A stretch of DNA of 64,000 bases. Origin: Actinostola sp. cb2023. Its lineage: Eukaryota; Cnidaria; Anthozoa; Actiniaria; Actinostolidae. The position numbers were made by a program, and so were the translations under genes. Location of the stretch: NCBI GenBank assembly GCA_033675265.1, contig JAUJYZ010001196.1, forward strand, positions 1-64,000, in the 5' to 3' direction. Positions within the stretch are counted from its first letter, which is position 1; every line of letters starts with the position of its first letter. Below the pieces are notes generated by a model. It was not told the origin of the DNA. It ran no database searches and saw only the letters and a program-made list of their open reading frames with translations. This document shows, piece after piece, positions 21,901 to 35,406 of this stretch.

Positions 21901-24900
21901 TTAGTACTCCACGGTAATAACTTTGGTCTTTAAATACTCATTTAATGCCTCCATTCCTGTAAACAACGACGAAACTTTTAGCACCCAGTTTTCAAGAATA
22001 TGCAAACGATATACAATGTACTAGTAAACAAAATTGAATGGTAAACAACATGGACCTCTTTGAAAAAAGAGCCCAATTTCTTATTTAGAAAAAGGCCTAG
22101 GGGTCATACTGGAGGGGGACGATATATGAGTCTCCCTCTCCATGCTTTACCAAGACCTTCTTCAGATCTAAAATGGACTATGCTTTCATACCACCACTTC
22201 CTCCCTCTCGCCAATATTTTATCCAATTCAATCACGATACAACATGATTTCCCCACTCTCCCCTCCCTCTGTGCTTTGTCAAGTTTACCTCCAACTCAGG
22301 TCAACAAAACGTCCCCTTCCCTCCTCTCTCCTTACCAAGGCCTTTTCCAAATCTAGATTTCTTGAATCACGATAGAATATATCTTCCCCACTCTTCCCTC
22401 CCTCTTGTGCTTTGTCAAATTTACCTCCAACTCAGGTCAACAAAACGTCCCCTTCCTCCCCTCTCTCCTTACCAAGGCCGGTCTTTACCAAATCCAGATT
22501 GCTTGAATCACGATAGAACATATATTCCCTACTCTCTCCTCCTCTGTGATCTGTCAAGTTTACCTACAGCTCAGGGCCCGGGTTAGCGTTAACCCGCTTT
22601 CGAACAACCGTAAATATAGCTATTCTGGCTATTTGATTGGATGAGAGGCTATGGTTAACCCTGGGTTAGCGTTAACCCGCTTTCGAACAACCGGGCCCAG
22701 GTCAACAAAACGTCCCATTCCCTCCCCTCTCTCCTTACCAAGATCTTTGCCCAAATCTAGATTTCTTGAATCACGATAGAACATATCTTCCCCACTCTCC
22801 CCTCTCTCTGTGCTCTGTCAAGTTTACCTCCAACTCAGGTCAACAAAACGTCCCCTTCCCTTCCCTCTCTCCTTACCAAGGTCTTTTCCAAATCCAGATT
22901 GCTTGCATCCACCAAAAGGCGCGGCTACATCGGTCTTGTTGTAAGTGTTGATGAAACAAGTACCAGCTTGTAAAGCATCAGCAACACGAAGAGCCTGACA
23001 ACGAAACACCATATTATTACCAAGTGATAAAGTCGTTTTCGCATGAGTGGGAAACCTACGGTCACGGTACGGAATCGAAGACATTCTATTCAACCAATCA
23101 CAGCGCGCAAAATCATTGCTCAACCAATCAGAATGCTTGGACACGGCACGGTCACCGCACAAACCGTGCCGTAACTACTTCATCACGAGAGGACGCACCG
23201 GAAAAACGCGCACTTTTCAAACCTTGCAAATTCATTGGAATTTCTTTGAAAATGTCCAAAACTTTGGAATTTGAAAATTCCCAACGAATTTCCAAAGTGT
23301 GAAGAGCGCGCGTTTTTTTCAAGTGAAGGATGAATCTTTATGGACAACGTAAACAAGACTAGTACCCCGTTCACACCAAGGCGTAAACATGGTTTAACTA
23401 AACGGGTTTAGGAAATTATCTACAAACGCCATGCAACCTTTGGCACAAAACTGCTGGTAAACTGTGAATCCTTTCTGTTGCACAGTAGAAATTCCAGGTA
23501 GTTTGATTCTTGTGAAATCAAATGCCCTCGAATTAGAGAAGCGAGAATAAACTCAGTTTAACTAAACAAGGTTTGGTGTGAACGGGGTATAGGACACGTT
23601 CCGTTCAGCCAAAACAACAAGAAAAACGTAACTAGGGATTGTGAACAAAATATTTTGAGGTAATCATCCTTTTACGACATATTTTGTTTCAATCACAGTT
23701 TTCTTGTGAACTGAACAAACAAACAAACAAACAAACAAACAAACAAACAAACAAACAAACAAACAAACAAACAAACAAACAAACAAACAAACAAACATAT
23801 TAGGGCCATTTATACGAGCGAAAATAAGACGCAGTTTATCTTAGACGCGACTTAGATAAGACGCGAACCTCTTCGTATAAACAGCACTTTTAGTCTAAGA
23901 CGCGACTTATCGGAGAACAGCGTTCTGAGCTGTTCTTATTTTGTCTGCGTCTTAGGTCTAAAAGTGCTGTTTATACGAAGAGACTCGCGTCTTATCTAAG
24001 TCGCGTCTAAGATAAACCGCGTCTTATTTTCGCTCGTATAAATGGCCCTAATGTTGCTGTTGAAAGTAGTTTGGCACATTAGTTGCTATGTTGCTACTCT
24101 TGACGTACAGTTTAAAATTAGTCTTGCACGTGCTTGATATTTACCTTGCTTATATCCTTGGTGAAGACACCCGATGCCAGTCCATACTCTGTATCATTAG
24201 CACTCTCCAGCACACCCTCAACATCACTAGGTAAGAGACGACATTCATACTGTAAGTATTGGTGTGTATGGATAGTATTAGCACTCTCCAGCACACCCTC
24301 AACATCACTAGGTAAGAGACGACATTCATACTGTAAGTATTGGTGTGTATGGATAGTATTAGCACTCTCCAGCACACCCTCAACATCACTAGGTAAGAGA
24401 CGACATTCATACTGTAAGTATTGGTGTGTATGGATAGTATTAGCACTCTCCAGCACACCCTCAACATCACTAGGTAAGAGACGACATACATACTGTAAGT
24501 ATTGGTGTGTATGGATAGTATTAGCACTCTCCAGCACACCCTCAACATCACTAGGTAAGAGACGACATACATACTGTAAGTATTGGTGTGTATGGATAGT
24601 ATTAGCCGATTTAGATCAAGAGGGGGGGGGGGGGGGGGTTAGAAGGGGGCGGGCAGCACTGAAACAGGGTAGCAAATTTCTAAGGACGTCAGTGCGAATA
24701 CAAGGTTCAGTCAGTTAGTTCTTTATGAATATTTGCTTTTGCTCCTCGTTTATACTTTTTGTACGTTTAAACTAGTAGATTTTGAACACTGAATTTTCTT
24801 TACAAAACTTGTAAGAAAGAGCGTCCACATTTCACCTATTTATTGTTCAAAACGATAAGCATTGGCTGCCGATGTCGCAACCCGCTGCCCACGCACGCAG

Positions 24901-27900
24901 TCACTTTCGTGTACACTCAAAACTTTTAAGAAATGTCGAGAAAACTAAATTTTGTTGAGATGTAGAATTCACAGACGGCTGACCAACATTTGAGCGCAGT
25001 GTGCCACACCCAGGGTATCTCTCCTTCAGTTCCTTTGTCCTTTCCTCTCTTTCTCTCTCTCTCTTTCTCACTTTTCCATTGAGAGATTAACACTACCAAC
25101 AGGATTACATCAAGAGCAGTTTTCATGTGACTGCTGACCGGTCTAGTTTGTGGACTCACCCGTCATCAAACTTAGAGATGATCATTATAGGACCAAACGA
25201 CTCCTCCTTGGCGATGAACATCTCATCTTCGACATCAGTAAATATGGCAGGCTCAAAGAAGTACCCTAGTGTAGAAAGATTACTTGATCAACATATTATT
25301 ATTATTATTATTATTATTCTACCTTCTACACCTTATAGGCCACATAGATATGTTAAGGTGCGGTAATACGGGCAACAAAATCGTGCAACTTGTCGCGCAA
25401 CATTGTTGCGTTGCAAGTTGCAGAGCAATGTTTCTCGTTTTACCACCGTTCGCGCAACTTGTCGCGCAACACATTTTCGTGTTGCAGGTTGCAAAACTTT
25501 GTTGCGCAAAGTAGAAGCTCTTTCTACTTCATGCAACAAAGTTTTGCAACCTGCAACAAATGACCGAAAATTTAATTTGTTGCGCGACAAGTTGCGCGAA
25601 CGATGGTAATACGAGAAACATTGCTCTGCAACTTGCAACGCAACAATCTGAACAATGTTGCGCGACAAGTTGCACGATTTTGTTGCTCGTATTACCGCAC
25701 CTTAAGAGTTAATTACCGAGGGCCGTAGGCCCGAGGGATGTATGGGCTTATTGCAGACGTTCGAGGTAATTAACTAATAGTTTTCTAATTTCTACCAAGG
25801 TTCGGTAACTCGTTTTAAACACGACCTAAGTCTATTGCACACATACGCCTAATTCACCGATTCGACGCTAGAGCTCACGTGGTGTACTTCATGTTACTGT
25901 CACCAAAAAGTTCGGACAATGTCCGTGAATTGCAGTACAAACACACTAACTTTTGTATAGCTTATCGACTTGATTTAGGTTTTCGATTCTCTAAATATTA
26001 GCAAAATCTCGCTTATCAACCTTATTTAAAATAGTTTTACTAATATTTAGAGAATCGAAAAACTAAATCGAGTTGATAAACTGTACAAAAGTTAGTGTGT
26101 TTGTACGGCAATTCACGGACATTGTCCGAACATTTTGGTGACAGTAACATGAAGTACACCACGTGAGCACTAGCGTCGAATCGGTGAATTGCAAGAACGT
26201 TGTCATATAAAAAAGAAAACTACAGTTATTGCAATTAGGTGTAAATATAACCGGGAAAGCATAGAACGAGGGCAATATCTGTATATTGCCCTATATTGCC
26301 CTGGAATGAGGGCAATATCTGTATATTGCCCTATATTGCCCTGGAATGAGGGCAATATCTGTATATTGCCCTGGAATGAGGGCAATATCTGTATATTGCT
26401 ATGAGGTCAATATATGTATATTGCCCTGGAATTCGTAATTGGAGCTGGGAAATATGGGATATAAAGCCCGATGGAAAACAAAGAAAACCGAGTCAATAAT
26501 GTAATAAACAGCTATAAAGCCTCTTACCAGGCACTTCATCCATATGCCTCCCACCATACACAAGTGTTGCACCTTCTTCTACACCTTTTTTCACATAGTC
26601 AATGAGAGACAGGAGATGAGCCCTGTTGAGAGAGAGTTATACTAAGTAAGGCGAATAGTTGTAGGATTTTTGATACTTTGTGATTTGTGGCTTTGAATCT
26701 GTGATTTATAAGGGTTTGAAATCTCAAAATACAAATAAAGTGACGTATGGGTATTTATTAGTGACGTCAGAATAATAGTGACGTCAAAGTAAGAGTGACG
26801 TCATGGTAATAGTGGCGTCAGAGTAAGAGTGACGTCAGGGTAATTCTTAATAATTCCATACATTATTGGACTATTTCAATTAAAAGTACCATGGTCGAAC
26901 CCTGTTAACACGGACACCAACGGTCCAGGAAAAAGTGTCCGATAAGTGGGGTTATCTACAAGGCTTACTTGTGGTTCTGTGGGCCGTGATCAGTGGCTCT
27001 GTCCAGGGGGTCACCAATTTTCAACTTTTTGACTTCCTCAATCTACATGAAGAATTGACAACAGTAATGACGAGAATTATCTGTTTATTCTTAGTATTTG
27101 TCGTTCTTTTATAGCGAGTCTGGCTTGGATGTAAGGGCAACGTCATCCCACGTTTACGACGCTCTCCAGCACTTCTACCTTATTTACTATTTAACCTATT
27201 TACAATTTACACTATCAATTTATTCTCCTCCTTAATTTTATTTATCAATACAAAAAATATTGTAATATTATGTAAAGTGCAAATAAAGTATTCTTTTTCT
27301 TCTATTCTTCTTCTGATTGATTGACTGATTGATTGATGATAGCGATGAAGGAGATGGTATTATAATCTAGTTATTTTTGTAATAATTACTTTTTGTTAAG
27401 AGCTAATGAGCTCGTGGATTAGCCTCGTGTGCAAGAAAGAAACAATTTCTTCTGAGACTGTTTTTTGAAATATAAAAACGTATAAATTTTAAAGTTGTAG
27501 CTTGTTGGGAGAGGCTTCTTTTGTTAGAATATATTCTACCACAGGAAGTCCACAACAATAAAGCCTCAAAAGAAAGAGTTGGGCTACCTGTGGTAGAATA
27601 TATTCTACCACAGGAAGTCCACAACAATAAAGCCTCAAAAGAAAGAGTTGGGCTACCTGTGGTAGAATATATTCTACCACAGGAAGTCCACAACAATAAA
27701 GCCTCAAAAGAAAGAGTTGGGCTACCTGTGGTAGAATATATTCTACCACAGGAAGTCCACAACAATAAAGCCTCAAAAGAAAGAGTTGGGCTACCTGTTG
27801 TACTCACCATTCGTTCAACAAATTCATCATGAATTGATTCTTCAACAAACAGCCGACCTAATAGCCAATAATAGGACAGGGATTAATACATAGAACATGC

Positions 27901-30900
27901 ATATCATTCTTCCTGTTCCTTTCATCCCCCTCCCCTCCCCTCACCCTTCAATGATTTTGATGCTTACCGGCAGCAATGCAGTTTTCTCCTTTATTGAACA
28001 AACAAGCCATCATACCCTAAGAGAGAATAGAAATACTGCCATTGGTGTGGTGAAATGGTACAGAGAAACGAACCAATGAACATAACAAAGAAATGAACTA
28101 ATGAATCAACAATCAATGAATGAATGAACAACAAACAAACATAGGAACAAACTAGTGAGCTGAAAGTTGTATGTATAGAATATTAGAATGTAGTGGTAGT
28201 GTGTGTGAGAGTACAGTGTCACCCAATTAGTGCGCAAGCGCTAGAACACATTGGACACTTAAATAAACAGTTGTTTATTTTATTATTATTAAACAAACGA
28301 ATGAACGAACAAATAAACGAACAAACAAATGAACGAACGAACAAATAAACATTGGATTAGTCCTAATATTGTAGATGCTTCTACCTGTCTGACAGCCCTC
28401 TCCATATCACAGTCATTAAAGATAATCAGAGGAGACTTGCCTCCCAACTCAAGTGAACACTTTTTTAGGTTACTTGTTGCACAACTGTCCAGATAAAAAG
28501 TTAACAAAATGAGAATACAAGAAATATTCTTAAGTCTTTCAAAATTAGTAAGCTGTAATTGGCACGAAAATGGCCCAAGTGAATCTTCAAATAAGTTTTC
28601 CAACTTGTACAGTAATGATATATTTATGTTCTGCGGCGCGGCGCCCTCTTGTCAAGGAAGCCAAACATTTGTATCCTAAAATTTTTCTCTTTCATATTTG
28701 CATGAATAAATAAATGAAGCATATGACGTGAGACTGTGTACCTTTCCATAATAGCCTTGCCTACAGGAGTTGATCCAGTAAATCCTACTTTACGAATATC
28801 TGGATGATTACAGATGCGATTACCAACCACCGATCCTGAAACACAGATGCAATCAAATGGAAATATAAATACAGTATATGAGATACAGCAATATGCAGAA
28901 ATTCTGATCCTTTTGACTAAAATACACATATATCAAAGACCTACTTAAAATCATGGGATAGCTTCCATGATATTTTTTTCATAAAGCCTCGCTGGCAGAC
29001 AACTAGAAAAAAATATCAGTGTAGCCATCCCATAATTTTAAGTAGGTTTTTGATATATATTCATTTTTGTCAAATGGATCAGAATTTCTGCATATTGCTG
29101 TATAAATATAGTATACGAGGGCCACCTGAAAATCATCATTTTTGGTAACGGTGTTACCCTATCCAATAAAGTTGTTACTATATACAAAATAAATTACATT
29201 AAATAAAATAACAATAAAATAATACAATTGAATATGATACAAATAATAAAATTAAATAAATCAAATGCAATAATTTCTGGCTTGCAATTAATCCCTGGAG
29301 ATGTCAAGTACAAATTAAAGACGCATGTTGGTACAAACAAGATGAGCTAATGCTCTGTTGTCAGGAACCAACATGGCCGCCATGATGTCACATGCAAAAA
29401 GATTGTGACTTCGTTGTGCATTTTACCACAATTCTTTGCACACCAAAAATAAAACACTACACATTGTAAACCATCGCAACAGAGTTCTATTTATAGTGTC
29501 AGACACTGTAATAATGTCAGTAATTCTACCACAATCCTTTGCACACCAAAAACACTACACATTGTAAAAACCATCGCAACAAAACCACAATCCTTTACCA
29601 AAAACACTACACATTGTAAACCATCGCAACAGAGTTATATTTATAGAAATTTTACCACAATCCTTTGCACACCAAAAACACTACACATTGTAAACCATCG
29701 CAAAAATTTTACCACAATCCTTTGCACACCAAAAACACTACACATTGTAAACCATCACGTACAACAGAGTTATATTTATAGTGTCAGACACTGTAATAAT
29801 GTAAGTAATTCTAGGTTCGCAAAGGATTGTGGTATGATGTACAGCAGATTGTTCTGTTGTCTTACCTGAACCAGGTAGGATGTTGATGACTCCCTTTGGA
29901 AAACCAGCCTTTGCAGCCAGCTCGGCAAACTTTAATGCTGTCATTGATGTCACCTAGAATGCAAGCCATGCACTCTACTTAAAGGTCGTTGACTCTATGA
30001 TTCAGTGATTGGAATTCACTGACTTTTGGGGGAGGGGGAGGGTATATTGGTTATGGCAAAGCCCTGTACAACCTCGTCCCCAGGGCCCTCTCTTCTCGCT
30101 ATTTTCAAAATGGCGGACGCTCGAGAGAAGATCCTGGTGACGGCTGGTCACGTGTCTCCAAGATTCTTGGAGGTTCGTACCCAGGCTGCCATTTTCCTAA
30201 TGATCGAAAGTAATCGAAAGGGCCTTGTGAAGAGTTACTGAAGAAATATACGTTCGTTCGTGTTTTGCCTCAAATAATAAATAAAATCACTTTCCAAGCT
30301 GGAGCAATTCTGGCCATTTGAAAAGCAGGGGTTCGGAAGTGTAATTAATGAGACACATGAACAACTGAACAGGTCAGATCGACAGTTTATTCGCTGTAAA
30401 CAAGTGCTGCTATTTGTATACAACTGACACCTTTCATCTCTACCCCGGCATCTCTCACGGTTCTCTATAAACGGCTAAAGTACAAAACATGTTGACGTGT
30501 CACATACTGCAAAACTCAAGAGCAAAAGCACTAGCAAATTATGTAAACAGACAATATACAGTATATCAGTTTGCCGTGACCGGCCGTCGGTAGTCTTGTT
30601 CGATTTATACCTTGCTTTACGGTAAACAATCTCGATCGGTGGACTTTTTCATGTTCCTAAAGACATTACAATGCTTCGATAACACTCACACATCACTTGC
30701 AGCGTCTCAGTTTGGTCTTCCTAATTCGAGACATTTGAGATCAGAGAAGAACTATCAGTTGAAACTATAAATTCACTCGATGCGATTCGAATTTTAATTT
30801 ATGCTATATTTAGCAACCTTCGATAAGGACCAATTAGAAGGCTTGTTGTGTTATCCAATCAAAATGAGTTTTAGTTCAGCCGTCACCAGGGTCTTCTCTC

Positions 30901-33900
30901 GAGCGTCCGCCATTTTGAAAATAGCGAGAAGAGAGGGCCCTGGGGACGAGGTTGAGCCCTGTAACAACTTTCATGGAATTAACCTGAGGAGTCTTGGGCT
31001 TCCTGTTGGTCATTTAACAGGGAGGGACTGGGACATTTTCCATAAAGCCAAGGCCGTCCCATGAGGTGTTGCACAGTCATTTCAGAAAACGTTGTCGCTG
31101 ACCGGCCTCTAGACCGAATGGGAGTATGGGTAGAAATCATTGAAGCGGTTTTAAATCTGTATATCTGTTAGCCATGCCTCGAGCTTACAGTGAAGACCTA
31201 CGCTGGCGATGGGTTTGGATGATTTAGTGGTCTTTCAACGACTGAACATTGTCACAGCACGGAACGTCCTTGACCGAAAATGAGTCATAACGACACTTAT
31301 TTTCCTTGCGTAAAACACGAAGGCATACATTCATTCGAGTATTACTCTCCATTATGATAATGAGAAAATAAATTCCAGAGCAAATAATTTATTGCTTCAG
31401 AGATTTCTACCCATACTCCCGTTCGGGCTAGTCGCGTAGTCGTAAGGCCAGTCAGTGACAACGTTTTCTGATATGGCTGCATACAGAAGAGGCTATAGTT
31501 CACAGTCCTTCAATACCTTGGACTCTGGCCAATCAGTGATCGAGTCACACACTATTAGCATCAGATGTTAAAATATTGACTGGGTTCAACGTCTGGCAAT
31601 AGCAGTCACACCAGGCATAAAGTTTAATAGAACTAATATTACCCCCAACACTGCTGACTCCACACACTGCAGTGCAGGTACAGTGTAACTCCACGTACAA
31701 CTAAGTCTTCAAAACTCAGATTAGACAACTCCAACAACTGTAGAGTATCAGACTTGTTATCACCCCTTCCCCCTCCCCTTTGGAGAGGGCCTGATACCCA
31801 GGTTTATAGTAGTAAGAGTTACCCACGCAACATACTTACTTGTGCAGGTTTGAGTACAACAGTGTTCCCTGCAGCAAGCAGTGGCGCCATCTTCCAGGCT
31901 AACATCATGAGGGGGTAGTTCCATGGTACTATCAAACCACACACACTGAAATACAATTAAAGAAATAAATCAAAATACTAGCTAGATGCTTATTAATATT
32001 ATTACTGATTGTTATGGAATATTGAAAATTAATGTTAATATAATGTATTACAAGGAACCTAGCAAAGTACACTAGCTATAGTATGGGCTGCGTCGGTGTA
32101 TAATGATACATTCAAAGGTTAATAAATGAAATATATAACACTGTGAAAAAAGTACATTGTACTTAACGTTATACAATGTATTGTTACGTACATTAATGAC
32201 GTTTCGAGCTTTTAGCCCTTTGTCGGACCTCTTAATGTTATTTGGTTAACAGCGATATTATTTTCTACTTCAATATTTTACATGCAGGACAAAGAAGCAG
32301 GATCAAGCGCAAAGAAGTGCGTCTCTTTCTCACAAAAGCTCTACCAAGTGAACTTTGCACCTCTGATGAGACGTCAGATGTTTATGATGTCATAATAATA
32401 ATGGGCATGCATGTGCAGCAGGATTTATAAGTCCAGGTTTTAGCCTAATTTGGATTCATTCCTGGTCAGAGTGTGAACTTATGAACCCATGGTTCATGGT
32501 ACTTAAGGGCCATAAGTTTTTCAGCTCAAGCTGTAATATGTTTTTTCCCTTGTAAAATAAAGTTTATTATTATTATTATTATTATGGTTAGTAGATACTC
32601 TGGGAACATTGAGTGTATAATATTATTATTACATCTTGGATCCAGCTGCTGCAACTCTCACATTTATTATAAACACTAAGCTTGGATAGTTTCTTCTTGC
32701 ATAGAGGAAGTAATAGCAACTAACTACATGTAGTTAAGCCAGCTAAAGGCGTCCAATATTCAAGAACATTATAAAAGGGACTTCTGATCAAAATCTAAAT
32801 TCTCATCTAGGCTCTTTGAATTTCAAAGAAGAACTTAAGGTTTTGATCACAATCCCTTGCACTGTTCTGGCTTGCACATACAAAATAGAGCAAAAGAAAC
32901 TAAAAGTGCAGACACACGGTGCAACATTGCACACGACATTGTCGGTAACATGTACTATTGCAGTGCGTGTCCACCCCTGCAACATGTAGCATGTGATATT
33001 GTGCGTGAGTGTAATGTGAGCAACAAATTGCACCATGTGAGTGGGTGAGTCAATTGTAAGCAAAGTTGCAGGGGTAGACACACGCTGCAACAAAAATTCC
33101 AGCAATATTGCATGCAATAATCTGCACCATGTGTCCGCACCTCGTACTCTACCTTTCGTACTTAGTAAAATCTTCCTTTTTTATCAGAGATTCAAGACCC
33201 TGAATGGTGAAGGAAGCCAACCAGACCTTAGTAGTCCTTTTCAACCACACTACAGCATGGAAAAGGACTGCAACCATGACTCTCCAAGTGATTACTAAGC
33301 CTTGTGATAGCAGCTGTGATGAAGATGTTTAGGTATCAGTATATTTATAGCTAGTGCAGCAGCATTGACAATATCATTTTACTTTGTGTGAGTCAAGTTG
33401 CAGAAAAAATTGCATGTGTGACATCACTCTTTGAAACTTGCAATGGGCTTGTACCACCTGTCACGTGACTTTTTAAATTTTCACCGAAGACAAACGGAAA
33501 TATCATAACTGGAAAGAGCATGCTAAAGTTAGTAAAATTGGAAAGTTTGAAGGGAAATACGTAAATAGGGCAATAATTACAGGTATTCAAACTTTGCCTT
33601 TTTTGAAACCCGTACAAATCCTTGTCAAAGCGGGAAACTTTGAAATCCTTTAACTTTTTTCTTATTTGCTGGATTCTTTTCAAATTTTCAACTTTTACTA
33701 ATTTTAGTATGCTCTTTCAAGTTATGATATTTTTGTTTGTCTTCGGTGAAAATTTAAAAAGTCACGTGGCAGGTGGTACAAGCCCATTCCGTTTCAAGAG
33801 AATTGGTGTGACATAACTTCACAACTTTGTGTTACAAGTTGCAGCAATATATGATGTACCCTCACTGCCCATGCATGAAATTGGCCCTTCAATAAATTAT

Positions 33901-35406
33901 TATATATACAGTGGAATGATATAATGCTAATAGCTAGTAATATTGTCATGGAGCAAAACACATGGTAGTGTCTTATTGGTGCATATGACCAACATACATG
34001 TAGGTCAGTCATATGTTTTGCTTTAAACTAGAATGGAACCCTGTTAATACGAACACCATAATAATGGGGCGGCCGTAACTAAGTGTCAACAGAATGTACG
34101 ACAGAGCCAATTTAGTGGCTGTAATAATGATAATAATGGTCATAAGGTATTTGAGAAAGCTTTGCAGTGATAGTTTCACAAAGCAATCATTGCAAATTAC
34201 AGCACATAAGCATTGGATGCATATTACATAATCAATCTACATAATAATAGTAAATGAATATTGCATAACCATAGTGTGTATGCGTCGTGAATGTTACATA
34301 TGTACGAAATATTTGGTTTAACACCTGAGCAACCACTTCAGCTTGCCATAATAACATGTCACAAACGCATGCAACCAAAATATGCTCTGAATGAATGAAT
34401 TACGAGAAAAATTACCGAAACCCTTTGCAGTCTTGGAGTGTTGACTATTGCTTCGGCTGCGACAACGATTTTTGAAATAGGTGTAGATAAAACGATTATG
34501 ATAGGCGTAATGGTGGACTCACCCAAATGGCTCTCTTTTGGTATAACATAAGTTCTTGTTGGGTTTGGCATTGTTAACTGGAATAGTTAGACCCTGCAGA
34601 ATAAAGCAATGTAGCTTCACAAAGTATTTCAATACTTTGGACATTCAGTATTGTGACAAATCAAGCAAGATTTATTTCATTTATTGGTCTCTCTATTTAG
34701 TTGTTTCTTTGTTTATTATTTCCTTAATAATAATAATATCTTTATTTAAACTGCAGGATGTATCAGTTAACACTGACGTGAAAACGAGCAGAGAATAATA
34801 AAACTACTTTCCTTCATTTCATCAGCCCCCTTATTCACTTATTTTTTCATTCATTCTTTCATTCCTCCATCCATCCATCCATCCATTTATGTATTCACTC
34901 ATTTATTTATTCCTATATTCTGACCTCCATCCATCCATCCATCCAATCATGTATTCATTTATCACTCCATCCATCCAGTATTCATTCATCCATTCATTCA
35001 TCCCTCAATCCTGACCTCCATCCATCCAATCATGTATTCATTCATTTATCCATTCATCCCTCCATCAATCAATCAATCCATGTATTCATTCATCAATCCA
35101 TTTATCCCTCCCTCCTTCCATCCATCCATTTATTCATATTCATTTATCCAAGCATTCATCCCTCCCTCCCTCCCTCCCTCCCTTCATTCATTCATCCATG
35201 CATTTATTTATAAATTCCTCTATCCATCCATCCATTGTTCATGAATTAACCTTACATGGATTTTATCACACCATCCAGCAAAGTATCTAATGGTATCAAT
35301 AGACATTCCAATGTGTGTTTTGAGTGCCAGTGTGTAGACAGCACCAGAGTCAAGGCACTCAATAGTAGCCAGCTCTTCTGTGTGTTCTTCCATCAGATCT
35401 GCAAGT
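21901..35406 (-). CDS. ALDH1L2: ALDH1L exons 13-26 (right-arm copy): aldehyde dehydrogenase catalytic domain
   Basis: These exons encode residues 515-927. Landmarks are VPWNYP (exon 15), PGSG then [13 protein letters not shown] (exons 16-17, cofactor binding), SLELGGKSP with the general-base Glu697 (exon 18), [10 protein letters not shown] with the catalytic Cys731 (exon 19), KEESFGP (exon 23), [13 protein letters not shown] (exon 24), [13 protein letters not shown] (exon 25) and the C-terminal VITVEY followed by TAA. All the catalytic residues expected for the ALDH class are present. Compared with the left-arm copy, residue 519 is Met here (LADLMEE) and Leu there, and the exon 14 donor is GTGAGT here and GTAAGT there. 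Confidence 0.94.
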
